Part shown: positions 17,050 to 25,936 of the stretch, one piece after another
Numbering within the stretch: position 1 is the stretch's first letter
Layout: each line of letters opens with the position of its first letter
NCBI RefSeq assembly: GCF_024834075.1
Contig: NZ_JANUXR010000008.1
Coordinates: 1 to 64,000 of the forward strand
Length of the DNA: 64,000 bases
Source: Corynebacterium sp. HS2168-gen11
GTDB taxonomy: Bacteria; Actinomycetota; Actinomycetes; Mycobacteriales; Mycobacteriaceae
Direction: 5' to 3'
Position numbers and translations under genes: made by a program
Notes under the pieces: model-generated
Database searches by the model: none
The model's input: only the letters and a program-made list of their open reading frames with translations
Told to the model about the DNA's origin: nothing

Positions 17050-18111
17050 TTACTGCTCACCACGCATGATGACACGCTCGGTATCATCATCGCCGGCAGC
17101 TCGAACCGTGCCAAGCTCCCAAGCATCAATATGACGTGCGGTGAGCATTGCAAGTGCGCGGTCACGATCTTGTGGAGCAACCACTGCCACCATACCAACA
17201 CCCATATTGAAGGTCTTTTCCATCTCAACGGTTGGGACCTTGCCCACCGATTGAATCAGACGGAAAATTGGGCCTGGCGTCCACGTTGCACGATTCAGTT
17301 CAGCAACTAAACCTGCTGGAATCACGCGTGCGAGGTTACCCGCCAAACCGCCACCAGTGACATGGCAGAACGTATGGACTTCGCACTCGTCGGCAAGCGC
17401 TAAGCAATCCTTGGTGTAAATCTTGGTTGGCTCAAGCAATTCCTCACCCAAGGTACGACCAAGTTCCTCGTGGAAACCATCAAGCGGCAACCCAGCTTTT
17501 TCCAACAAGACGTGGCGCGCCAAGGAATAGCCGTTGGAGTGCAAACCACTCGATGCCATTGCAATGACGACGTCACCGGCACGCACGCGATCTGGTCCAA
17601 GCAATTCATCAGCTTCCACGACACCAACGGCGGTTGCCGAAACATCATAGTCGCCTGGTTCCATCACACCTGGGTGCTCGGCGGTTTCGCCACCAAGCAA
17701 GGCACAACCTGCTTGGATGCAGCCTTCTGCAATGCCAGCAACAATTTGGGCAACATGTTCTGGGACGACCTTGCCAATGGCAATATAGTCTTGCAGGAAC
17801 AGTGGCTCTGCACCGCAGACAACCAAGTCGTCTACGCACATTGCAACTAAGTCAATACCGATCGTGTCGTGCTTATCCATTGCTTGTGCAACAGCCAGCT
17901 TGGTACCAACACCATCGGAGCCAGCTGCAAGCAGTGGCTCACGATATTTACCAAGTGCAAACAAACCAGCAAATCCACCAAGACCGCCGCGAACTTCTGG
18001 GCGAGTCGCTTTCTTTGCCAGTGGCGCGAACAGCTCGACTGCCTTATCGCCAGCTTCGATATCTACACCTGCAGCGGCATAGGACACGGAGTTATCTACG
18101 TTGTCCGACAT
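17050..18111 (-). CDS. purM: Phosphoribosylformylglycinamidine cyclo-ligase
   Basis: PurM closes formylglycinamidine ribotide to AIR with ATP, the fifth purine step. The 353-residue protein has the nucleotide-binding AAGSDGVGTKLAVA region and the GCALLGGETAEHPG loop typical of the AIRS fold. purF starts 42 bases upstream on the same strand, so they are probably one operon. Confidence 0.97.
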   Translation of the reverse strand: MSDNVDNSVSYAAAGVDIEAGDKAVELFAPLAKKATRPEVRGGLGGFAGLFALGKYREPLLAAGSDGVGTKLAVAQAMDKHDTIGIDLVAMCVDDLVVCGAEPLFLQDYIAIGKVVPEHVAQIVAGIAEGCIQAGCALLGGETAEHPGVMEPGDYDVSATAVGVVEADELLGPDRVRAGDVVIAMASSGLHSNGYSLARHVLLEKAGLPLDGFHEELGRTLGEELLEPTKIYTKDCLALADECEVHTFCHVTGGGLAGNLARVIPAGLVAELNRATWTPGPIFRLIQSVGKVPTVEMEKTFNMGVGMVAVVAPQDRDRALAMLTARHIDAWELGTVRAAGDDDTERVIMRGEQ

Positions 18112-18153
18112 TATATGTTTCGGTTTCCTTCGTTGTTGAATGTTGGATTGTGA

Positions 18154-19665
18154 CTAATAGTCTACGCCACCGCAGGAGCCACGTTGCAATGCAGAAACCA
18201 GTTCCGCATTTTCGTTGCCCTTTGGTAGTCCCAGCGGATAAATGCCATCGAAACACGCACAGCACAATTCTGTCTGAGGTTGTTCAGTTGCCTCAACCAT
18301 TGCGTCCAAAGACACAAAGCCCAAAGAGTCGGCACCAATTGCGGTACAGACGCTGCTGACCATTTCTGCTTCATTATCAGTGGTCACCGCATTGGCAATC
18401 AACTCACCTGGTGAGGCGAAATCGATGCCGTAGAAGCATGGCCATTTCACTGGTGGCGACGCGATACGAACGTGGACTTCTGCCGCGCCAGCTTCACGCA
18501 GCATACGGATCAACGCACGCTGGGTATTGCCGCGCACAATGGAGTCATCCACGACAACAATGCGCTTGCCTTTTAACACCTCGCGCAAAGGATTCAGCTT
18601 CAACCGGATACCTAATTGACGCAGGGTTTGGGAAGGTTGAATGAAGGTGCGGCCAACATAGGCATTTTTGACCAGGCCTTGACCAAATGGAATACCGGAT
18701 TCTTGAGAATAGCCCACCGCTGCTGGAACACCAGATTCTGGCACTGGAATCACCAGATCACAATCAGCTGGATATTCGCGAGCTAAACGACGTCCAATCT
18801 CCAGGCGGGATTCATTGACATTACGATTCCGAATTGTGGAGTCAGGGCGTGCCAAATAGACATATTCAAATACGCAACTCTTGCGATCAGCCTTCGCAAA
18901 GTGCTCCGAATGCACGCCAGCGGCATCGATTGCCACAATTTCGCCTGGCTCAATTTCACGGACATACGAAGCGCCAACAATATCAAGCGCACAGGTTTCA
19001 GAGGCGACAACCCATCCCTTGTCCAATCGGCCAAGGCATAATGGACGCACACCTTCTGGGTCACGTGCTGCATAAATTGTGTGACCATCAGTAATCGTCA
19101 GGCAGAATGCGCCTTTGACGCGTGGAAGTAATTCACGGGCGGAATCCAGTAAGGTTTTGCCTTCGGTGATGCCGTGCGACAGCAGCGCTGTGAGAACAGC
19201 AGAATCGGAAGGATGCTTGGTTTTATCTACCAGCTGGAGTTCGTGGGCTTCGTCGAGAAGCTCCAAATAATTGACGAGATTGCCGTTGTGGGCCAACGCA
19301 ACATCGGTGCCATCTGGTGCAACGCGGAACATTGGCTGGGAGTTTTCCCACGTCACACCGCCGGCGGTTGAATAGCGGGTATGGCCAATTGCCACATCAC
19401 CTTTTAAGGAGTCGAGGGTTTGCTCATCGAAAATCTGTGATACAAGGCCTAAATCCTTAAATACCACGACTTGATCCCCATCACCGACTGCAATGCCAGC
19501 GGCTTCTTGGCCGCGATGCTGCAGGGCAAAAAGACCGAAGAATGTCAGTTTGGATACTTCTTCGCCCGGCGCCCACACGCCGAACACACCACATTCTTCA
19601 CGAGGAGCTTGCTCACCATGATCATCAAATACATTTACAGGCTGTTCATTATGTGCCACGACCAC
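18154..19665 (-). CDS. purF: Amidophosphoribosyltransferase
   Basis: PurF commits PRPP to purine synthesis, taking ammonia from glutamine. The 503-residue precursor carries the N-terminal nucleophile Cys25 in REECGVFGVW after a short propeptide, so the mature protein should begin at Cys25. The glutaminase domain runs to about 260. The phosphoribosyltransferase domain has the PRPP loop VVVDDSIVRGNT. It lies directly upstream of purM. Confidence 0.97.
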   Translation of the reverse strand: MVVAHNEQPVNVFDDHGEQAPREECGVFGVWAPGEEVSKLTFFGLFALQHRGQEAAGIAVGDGDQVVVFKDLGLVSQIFDEQTLDSLKGDVAIGHTRYSTAGGVTWENSQPMFRVAPDGTDVALAHNGNLVNYLELLDEAHELQLVDKTKHPSDSAVLTALLSHGITEGKTLLDSARELLPRVKGAFCLTITDGHTIYAARDPEGVRPLCLGRLDKGWVVASETCALDIVGASYVREIEPGEIVAIDAAGVHSEHFAKADRKSCVFEYVYLARPDSTIRNRNVNESRLEIGRRLAREYPADCDLVIPVPESGVPAAVGYSQESGIPFGQGLVKNAYVGRTFIQPSQTLRQLGIRLKLNPLREVLKGKRIVVVDDSIVRGNTQRALIRMLREAGAAEVHVRIASPPVKWPCFYGIDFASPGELIANAVTTDNEAEMVSSVCTAIGADSLGFVSLDAMVEATEQPQTELCCACFDGIYPLGLPKGNENAELVSALQRGSCGGVDY

Positions 19666-19693
19666 AATGGTAGCGCATCATGTCAAAATAATC

Positions 19694-20068
19694 CTATTGG
19701 ACAGGTATGCGAACAATTGGGAGCCAACGCGCAATTTCGCTGGCACGCGTGCCAGAGATGGAAATTTGTGGGTTATCACCCAATAATTCTCGTCCTGTAA
19801 CAATTCGCAGCCATGTTCGCGGATCCATTTCTACAACATTCGGTGGAGTTCCACGCCGATGTGTAATTCCCGCCACACATTGAATAGCGGCAAACGGTGG
19901 GACGCGTACTTCCACGCTACTTCCGGGCGCAATTCGCGCTAATTCATAAAGACTCGCGCGTACCGCTGTTGCTAACACTTGACGCGATGGCGGGGGTACC
20001 GAAGCGTCGTCAAGCCAAGCGCACAGGGGTAATATTGCCGAGCGGGGGTCTGGAAGTGAAGATGTCAT
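19694..20068 (-). CDS. Sterol-carrier-like (SCP2-type) small protein
   Basis: The 124-residue protein resembles the actinobacterial 'sterol carrier family protein' usually encoded beside purF. The C-terminal half (VEVRVPPFAAIQC to LGDNPQISISGTRASEIARWLPI) has the SCP2-like strand-helix pattern. Ligand and role are unknown. Its stop lies 28 bases before the purF start, so it may lead the purF-purM transcript. Confidence 0.75.
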   Translation of the reverse strand: MTSSLPDPRSAILPLCAWLDDASVPPPSRQVLATAVRASLYELARIAPGSSVEVRVPPFAAIQCVAGITHRRGTPPNVVEMDPRTWLRIVTGRELLGDNPQISISGTRASEIARWLPIVRIPVQ

Positions 20069-20105
20069 GTCTTGATCTTATCCGTTTTAGGCTACTGTTA
20101 AGGGT

Positions 20106-21092
20106 ATGACTCATCGTTCCCCAGAAGTTACGTTACGATTCATGGCCGCTCCTACTGATATCACCATGGCTGGCGCGCAAGGTGTCAGCGGTGGACGCGT
20201 CTTAGAGTGGATCGACAAGGCCGCATACGCGTGTGCTGCAGGTTGGTCAGGCACATACTGTGTAACTGCATATGTCGGACATATTCACTTTACCCGTCCG
20301 ATCCCTTCCGGTCACATGGTTGAAGTGCGTTCACGTATTGCATTAACCGGACGCAGCTCGATGCACATCATTAACGAAGTGTTATCCGCTGATCCGCGTG
20401 AAGGCATTTTTACCCGAGCATGCGATTGCTTGGTGATTTTCGTGGCAAAAGATACCACTACGAATAAATCGGTTGAAGTGCCACCATTTGAGCCACGTAA
20501 TGATGAAGAACGCCTGGTACAAGAATCAGCAACTTCGCGAATTAGTCTTCGCAAAGCCATTGAATTGGAAATGGAAAAGCAAACCTACGATGGCCCATCC
20601 GATGCACCACGCTTAGTCCACCGCTTCTTAGCCAAGCCAACCGATGTGAACTGGGGCGGCAAGGTGCATGGCGGTACTGCGATGGAATGGATTGATCAAG
20701 TAGGTACTGCCTGCACAATGGAATGGTCTGGCGAGCGTACAGTAGCGGTATACGCCGGTGGTATTCGCTTCTACCGCCCAATTCAGATTGGCGATTTAGT
20801 GGAAGTTGATGCTCGTCTCATGCGCACTGACGCTCATAGCATGCAATTGTCTGTGCATCTGCGTTCTGGTTCACCGCGCGGTGGCCGGAAGAACCTAGAA
20901 ACCGCAATTCATGCCACCATTACCTATGTTGGTGTTGATATTGATGGTCGTCCGCTGCCAGCGCGTCAATTCCAGCCAGTGACTGATGAAGACCTGCGCT
21001 TGCATGAGCATGCCACAACCCTACGTGATTTGCGTGCGGAATATGCGCCAAAGCCGCTGTTTCCTCAGGTGACTCACCAAATCATCTATTAA
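20106..21092 (+). CDS. Acyl-CoA thioesterase with two hotdog domains
   Basis: The 328-residue protein contains two similar hotdog domains (about 1-130 and 165-300), each with the acyl-CoA hydrolase pattern: V-x-GG-x-x-x-EWID followed by YVGHIHFTRPI or YAGGIRFYRPI. The duplicated domain fits the BFIT/YciA-like class that hydrolyses medium to long acyl-CoAs in the cytoplasm. Its stop codon lies inside TATTAAGGAAAT, one of the few copies of that motif outside 42-53 kb. Convergent with trhA. Confidence 0.88.
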   Translation: MTHRSPEVTLRFMAAPTDITMAGAQGVSGGRVLEWIDKAAYACAAGWSGTYCVTAYVGHIHFTRPIPSGHMVEVRSRIALTGRSSMHIINEVLSADPREGIFTRACDCLVIFVAKDTTTNKSVEVPPFEPRNDEERLVQESATSRISLRKAIELEMEKQTYDGPSDAPRLVHRFLAKPTDVNWGGKVHGGTAMEWIDQVGTACTMEWSGERTVAVYAGGIRFYRPIQIGDLVEVDARLMRTDAHSMQLSVHLRSGSPRGGRKNLETAIHATITYVGVDIDGRPLPARQFQPVTDEDLRLHEHATTLRDLRAEYAPKPLFPQVTHQIIY

Positions 21093-21121
21093 GGAAATCT
21101 TGTTGGCAGTGCACGGATAAC

Positions 21122-21166
21122 AACAGCCGGTGTGACACCTTTTGAAAGGAGGTCGCACCGGCTGTT
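21122..21166. terminator. Terminator between the convergent thioesterase and trhA genes
   Basis: AACAGCCGGTG (21122-21132) pairs with 21156-21166, and GACACC/GGTCGC inside extends the stem imperfectly. Only a short T stretch follows. Confidence 0.6.
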
Positions 21167-21186
21167 TGCTCGAAGACGTCGAAAAG

Positions 21187-21861
21187 CTAGTCGACGACTA
21201 ATATCCAAATACCAATCATGTGCAAAATAGCGGCAATGATTGTAGCCGCGTGGAAGTACTCGTGATAGCCGATCACGCTGGCATTGCGGCCTGGCCATTT
21301 TGTGGCGTAAAACAGTGCGCCGACGCTATAGACGACACCACCTGCCGCGAGAAGCCAAACCACGGTGGCGCCTGCGACTTCCAGGATGGATGGAATCATT
21401 GGGACAACCGCCCAGCCGAGTACTAAAAACGTTATGACGTCGAGGACTCGTGGGTGTGAAACGAAATTCAGACCAATGCTGGCGATTGCCGCAATCCAGA
21501 TGCCAATGAGCAACCACGGGGTGGACAGCGTCATCACGGCAATTGGGGTGTAGGTGGCTGCGATAAATAACGCGATCATTGCGTGGTCGGCATTGCCCCA
21601 TGCATCAACAGCGCGTTGCGTTTGCCACGGTCCACGATGATAGGCCGCAGAGGTACCAAATAACGCCACGACTCCCACGGAGTAAATGGTCACGGCAACT
21701 CCTACCGGCCAACTATGCTGCATCCAGGTAAAGGTAATGAACACAGCTCCGGCGATGACTGCGAGCACCGCGGCGACCATATGAAAGATTCCTCGGGCCG
21801 CAGGGCGTTGTCCTCGATCAACGCGCGTAATGATTCGCGTGACTAACTTTTCTTGCGACAC
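21187..21861 (-). CDS. trhA: TrhA / hemolysin III-type membrane protein (PAQR family)
   Basis: The 224-residue protein has about seven membrane helices and the conserved PAQR residues in SAAYHRG, NADHAMIALFIAATYTP and the final GYHEYFHAATIIAAILH, whose histidines form the predicted metal site. Family members are linked to membrane fluidity control; 'hemolysin' is a historical name. Monocistronic on the minus strand. Confidence 0.88.
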   Translation of the reverse strand: MSQEKLVTRIITRVDRGQRPAARGIFHMVAAVLAVIAGAVFITFTWMQHSWPVGVAVTIYSVGVVALFGTSAAYHRGPWQTQRAVDAWGNADHAMIALFIAATYTPIAVMTLSTPWLLIGIWIAAIASIGLNFVSHPRVLDVITFLVLGWAVVPMIPSILEVAGATVVWLLAAGGVVYSVGALFYATKWPGRNASVIGYHEYFHAATIIAAILHMIGIWILVVD

Positions 21862-22099
21862 TGCATCACTCCAAAATTCACAAACTTACGTTGGCGTAGA
21901 TTGTACCTGAATTTTGCTGCTGCATACCACGCGAGAGCACAGGGAAAGCGCTTATGCCTGGTACGTCTGAAGTGAGCATGCATGCCAGAGGAGTGTAGGC
22001 GGCATACCAGACTTGACGACGCCTGCACGCTGCCGGGGCTTAGGGTCTACGCGGCGCGCGAGAGTGTTGAGGGGGCGAGGCTGTGTGCAGTCCTTGCGC

Positions 22100-22150
22100 T
22101 GCGCTGCGAACCACCTGCATTTTCTAAGAGCCTGCGCTGCGAACCACCTG
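22100..22150 (+). repeat. Two-unit tandem repeat, period 33
   Basis: TGCGCTGCGAACCACCTG occurs at 22100-22117 and again, identical, at 22133-22150. Units are non-coding as far as I can see. Confidence 0.85.
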
Positions 22151-22196
22151 TCTCGCCCAGCGCACCGTGCGCTGCAAATCGCCTGCAGATAGCACA

Positions 22197-22233
22197 ACAC
22201 CTCGTGTCCGCTGTTTGTGCGTTCACGAGGTGT
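22197..22233 (-). terminator. Probable terminator of the purSQL genes
   Basis: ACACCTCGTG (22197-22206) is complementary to 22224-22233. The T tract on the minus strand is weak. Confidence 0.5.
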
Positions 22234-22252
22234 CAGTGTCGAAAAGATGTGA

Positions 22253-24544
22253 TTAATCAACCACAGAGTTCGCGCCTACTGCATGGCCGAACAAACGTGG
22301 CAAGGTGTCAGACCAAGCTGCGTGCAGCTCAGCAACTGGAACCTCAAACTCCACACCATTGCCCTTGACAGCGAAAATATCTGTCTCGGTGGTGGTACCA
22401 AGCTTGATCACTGGAATGCCGAGTTCTTGTGCACGAGCCACGACAGCTGCGCCATCTTGGGTTGCAACAACTGCACGAGATGCAGACTCAGAGAACAATG
22501 CCGTGAAGGTATCGGCAAAGACCTCAGAAAGATCCAGATCCATACCAACACCTGCTTGCAGTGCCATCTCTGCCAAAGCAGAACCCAAGCCACCTTCAGA
22601 AAGGTCATGAGCAGCCGAAACGATTTCGTGTGCCTGGAAGAATTCCACCAGCTTTTCTTCATTCGCAAGATCAACCTTTGGTGGCAGGCCGTTGAGACCA
22701 GCACCAGAGACTTGCTGCCAGATGGAACCGCCGAACTCGTCGAAGGTTTCGCCAAGCAGGTAGAGTTCTTCCACACCGTCAACTTTGCCAAGCTGGTTGC
22801 CGATCGAGTTGCGGACGTCGTCAAGCACGCCGAGCACGCCGACAACTGGAGTTGGCAAAATTGCTTCCGTACCGGTTTGGTTGTAGAAGGAAACGTTGCC
22901 GCCGGAAACTGGAATGCCAAGTTCCTGACAGCCATCAGCCAAGCCGTGAACTGATTCGCGGAATTGCCACATTACTGCTGGATCTTCTGGGGAACCATAG
23001 TTCAAGCAGTTGGTGACAGCCACTGGACGAGCGCCGGTGACAGCAACGTTGCGGTATGCCTCAGCCAATGCCAAACGTGCGCCGGTATTTGGGCACAGCT
23101 TGGTGTAACGGCCAGAAGCATCTGCGGAAACAGCAACGCCACGGTTGGTTTCTTCGTCAATGCGCAGCACACCTGCGTCGGCGTTCTTTGCCTGTACGGT
23201 ATTGCCACGAACATAGCGGTCATACTGCTCGGTGATAAACGCACGAGAGCACAATGCAGGAGATGCAATCATATCCAGCAGTGCCTGGCGGATATCAGCA
23301 GCCTCGGTTGGCTTTTCAACGCCTTGGAATACCTGGAGCTCATCTTGCCAGTCAGGACGTGCCCAAGGGCGCTCGTAGACAGGGCCTTCGTTTGCGATGG
23401 TGTGTGCTGGAGCTGTCACGACAGTTTCGCCGCGGTGACGAATAATCAGACGGTCGCCGTCGGTAACTTCACCGATTTCAGCGACTGGGACATCCCAGTG
23501 CGCACAGATTTCCTTGAAGCGTTCGACGTCTTCTGGGCGCACGATTGCGCACATGCGTTCCTGCGACTCCGAGCAAAGGATTTCGGCAGCCAGCATGTTT
23601 TCAGCGCGCAGTGGAACGGCATCCAGGTTGATTTCCATACCGCCGTCGCCAGACGCAGCCAGCTCAGAGGTTGCGCAGGCAAGACCAGCGCCACCTAAGT
23701 CTTGGATACCTACAACCACACCAGCTTTGTAGAGGTCCAAACAGCACTCAATCAAAACTTTTTCTGCGAATGGGTCGCCAACCTGAACAGCAGGCAACTT
23801 GCGCTCAGCGCCTTCTTCGAAGGTGTCCGATGCCAACACCGAAACGCCACCAATGCCGTCTAGACCAGTGCGGGAACCAAAGAGCATAACTTTGTTGCCC
23901 AGACCAGAGGCGAATGCGAGTTTGAGATCATCAACCTTCAACGTACCCACGCACAATGCGTTGACCAGTGGGTTACCGGCATAGGTTTCGTCGAAAACGG
24001 TTTCACCGCCGATATTTGGCAGGCCAAGGCAGTTGCCGTAATGGGAAATACCATCGACGACACCTGGCAGCACGCGGCGGGTATCTGGAGCATCAGCTGG
24101 GCCGAAACGCAGCTGGTCCATCACAGCAATTGGGCGAGCACCCATTGCCATGATGTCACGAACGATACCGCCAACACCGGTTGCTGCACCTTGGTGTGGC
24201 TCAACATAGGAAGGATGGTTGTGGGACTCAACGCGGAAGGTAACAGCGTTGCCATCTCCGATATCAACAACACCTGCGTTTTCGCCGATACCAGCGAGGA
24301 TCTTGGAACCCATTTCTTCGGTGGTGGTTTCACCGAAGTAGCGCAGGTGGGTCTTGGAAGATTTATAGGAGCAGTGCTCAGACCACATTACGGAGTACAT
24401 GCCAAGTTCGGCATCGGTTGGACGGCGTCCGAGGATGTCCTTAATGCGCTGGTACTCGTCGTCTTTTAGGCCAAGGGAAGCATATGGCTGCTCAAGATCA
24501 GGGTTTGCTGTTGCTGCTTCAACAGTGTCGTTAAACGTAGTCAT
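22253..24544 (-). CDS. purL: Phosphoribosylformylglycinamidine synthase II (small PurL)
   Basis: PurL amidates FGAR to FGAM using ATP and ammonia from PurQ. At 763 residues this is the small, glutaminase-free form that works as a PurS-PurQ-PurL complex. Both partners are immediately upstream. The two AIRS-like halves are visible, with the [14 protein letters not shown] catalytic His segment near residue 55 and [20 protein letters not shown] near 105. Confidence 0.97.
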   Translation of the reverse strand: MTTFNDTVEAATANPDLEQPYASLGLKDDEYQRIKDILGRRPTDAELGMYSVMWSEHCSYKSSKTHLRYFGETTTEEMGSKILAGIGENAGVVDIGDGNAVTFRVESHNHPSYVEPHQGAATGVGGIVRDIMAMGARPIAVMDQLRFGPADAPDTRRVLPGVVDGISHYGNCLGLPNIGGETVFDETYAGNPLVNALCVGTLKVDDLKLAFASGLGNKVMLFGSRTGLDGIGGVSVLASDTFEEGAERKLPAVQVGDPFAEKVLIECCLDLYKAGVVVGIQDLGGAGLACATSELAASGDGGMEINLDAVPLRAENMLAAEILCSESQERMCAIVRPEDVERFKEICAHWDVPVAEIGEVTDGDRLIIRHRGETVVTAPAHTIANEGPVYERPWARPDWQDELQVFQGVEKPTEAADIRQALLDMIASPALCSRAFITEQYDRYVRGNTVQAKNADAGVLRIDEETNRGVAVSADASGRYTKLCPNTGARLALAEAYRNVAVTGARPVAVTNCLNYGSPEDPAVMWQFRESVHGLADGCQELGIPVSGGNVSFYNQTGTEAILPTPVVGVLGVLDDVRNSIGNQLGKVDGVEELYLLGETFDEFGGSIWQQVSGAGLNGLPPKVDLANEEKLVEFFQAHEIVSAAHDLSEGGLGSALAEMALQAGVGMDLDLSEVFADTFTALFSESASRAVVATQDGAAVVARAQELGIPVIKLGTTTETDIFAVKGNGVEFEVPVAELHAAWSDTLPRLFGHAVGANSVVD

Positions 24545-24570
24545 GGAATAAAGTTCCTTATTTGTACTGC

Positions 24571-25242
24571 TTAAGCAGCAATGGTGCCAATAGCGGACAA
24601 GAATAGCTGCAGACCGTCCACCGATGGGCCGGTCAGATCTTCAACGGCGTGCTCTGGGTGTGGCATCAAACCAACCACGCGGCCGGTCTCATTGGTCACA
24701 CCAGCAATGCCGTTGACAGAACCATTGAAATTGTCGGTGTAGCGGAACACTACGCGACCTTCGCCTTCGAGCATTTCGACGGTTTCTTTCGAAGCCTGGA
24801 AACGACCCTCACCGTGCTTTGCAGGAACCAGAATCTTTTGGCCTGCAGAAAGCGTATTCGTCCACGCGGTGGAGTTATTTTCCACCACTAAATGCGTATC
24901 AACACAATGGAAGTGCAGACCCTGATTACGAGTCAAGGCACCTGGGAGAAGTTTTGCTTCGGTCAGAATTTGGAAACCATTACAAATGCCCAGCACTGGC
25001 ATGCCTTTACCGGCTGCGTCAATCACTGAACGCATCACAGGAGCAAGGGCAGAGATTGCGCCCGTACGCAGGTAGTCACCATAGGAGAATCCACCTGGAA
25101 CAACAACACCATCGACGCCGTGCAAATCAGCATCAGCGTGCCAGAGGCTCACAACTTCCGCACCAGCTAAACGCGCCGCGCGTGCTGCATCGACATCATC
25201 AAGGGTGCCAGGGAAGGTAATTACACCAATTTTTGCACTCAT
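24571..25242 (-). CDS. purQ: Phosphoribosylformylglycinamidine synthase I (glutaminase PurQ)
   Basis: A class I glutamine amidotransferase of 223 residues supplies ammonia to PurL. The nucleophile is Cys87 in LGICNGFQ, and the catalytic His and Glu lie in MPHPEHAVE near residue 195. Its start overlaps the purS stop at 25242, indicating translational coupling. purL starts 26 bases downstream. Confidence 0.97.
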   Translation of the reverse strand: MSAKIGVITFPGTLDDVDAARAARLAGAEVVSLWHADADLHGVDGVVVPGGFSYGDYLRTGAISALAPVMRSVIDAAGKGMPVLGICNGFQILTEAKLLPGALTRNQGLHFHCVDTHLVVENNSTAWTNTLSAGQKILVPAKHGEGRFQASKETVEMLEGEGRVVFRYTDNFNGSVNGIAGVTNETGRVVGLMPHPEHAVEDLTGPSVDGLQLFLSAIGTIAA

Positions 25243-25484
25243 TACTTCGCTGCCTCGAACAATACCTCGAAATCTTCAATGACAGTGTTGGCGAGCAAGG
25301 TTTCAGCAACCTTTTCAAGCTGCTCTTTGGTGACTGTCTCATCGACTTCAATTTCGAAACGCTTACCTTGACGAACATCGGCGATACCTTCAACACCGAT
25401 ACGACCAAGCGCGCGAACAACAGCCTGACCTTGTGGGTCTAGGATTTCGGTCTTTGGCATGACATTGACAACTACACGGGCCAC
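25242..25484 (-). CDS. purS: Phosphoribosylformylglycinamidine synthase subunit PurS
   Basis: The 80-residue protein with two beta-alpha-beta halves bridges PurQ and PurL. It begins [19 protein letters not shown], the usual PurS N-terminus, and contains [20 protein letters not shown]. First gene of purS-purQ-purL. Confidence 0.95.
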   Translation of the reverse strand: MARVVVNVMPKTEILDPQGQAVVRALGRIGVEGIADVRQGKRFEIEVDETVTKEQLEKVAETLLANTVIEDFEVLFEAAK

Positions 25485-25936
25485 GTTGGAAGCTCCTCAA
25501 ATCAACATGTGGGCGGTTTTGTTAGCTGGCATCCAGATTTCTGGACGTCCCCCCACAGCTTACATGGTGAACCTAACATTTTGTCTATCGAAGATTTCGA
25601 CTTCAGATCACTGCTGTGCTCAAGTGCTCTTCGATCACACAAAACAGCACTGCAATCGGCATGTTTCACGCATTTCCTGCCAGCTATTCGCTGTGCTTTT
25701 CGGCGGCTTATGCAAGGCAGACAGCTACTCTTGCGCCTGCATCGTTTGAGCTTGACGACGCCAAGGCTACAAACCAGTTCGTGGCACCCCACCATAATGA
25801 GATGCCACGAAAAGATCATGCACGAGTATGTGCAGTTGACCATCAATGGTTGCAGCGGCCAGTGGCCTAAGCACCAGCAGCCACGCTGCCAGCGGCCTAA
25901 GCACCAGCAGCCGAATGCACCATAACTATTGGCCGA
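25485..25936. other. Spacer upstream of purS containing a 30-bp tandem repeat
   Basis: It must hold the purS promoter. No supported ORF. It contains a GCTTGACGACGC copy (25750-25761) and the repeat at 25860-25912. I recognise no purine operator. Confidence 0.4.
25860..25912 (+). repeat. Two-unit tandem repeat, period 30
   Basis: CAGYGGCCTAAGCACCAGCAGCC occurs at 25860-25882 and 25890-25912 with one difference (T/C at the fourth base). A shorter third piece, CAGCGGCC, precedes it at 25853. It lies 24 bases after the ptrB stop. Confidence 0.85.

Larger units (their letters stand above)
21862..22252. other. Gene-free spacer between trhA and purL with tandem repeat
   Basis: GC-rich and without a supported ORF. 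It holds an ACTTGACGACGC copy (22011-22022), a tandem repeat at 22100-22150 and the purL terminator. Confidence 0.4.

Noticed and set aside
17634..18359. 241-codon plus-strand ORF over purM-purF
   Set aside because: Antisense shadow with low-complexity Arg/Gln/His composition; the minus-strand purine genes are certain.
22100..25912. CRISPR array from the repeats in purine spacers
   Set aside because: Only two units per site, different sequences at each site, no regular spacers and no cas genes.
25485..25936. Purine riboswitch or PurR site before purS
   Set aside because: No conserved riboswitch core or known purine operator could be recognised.
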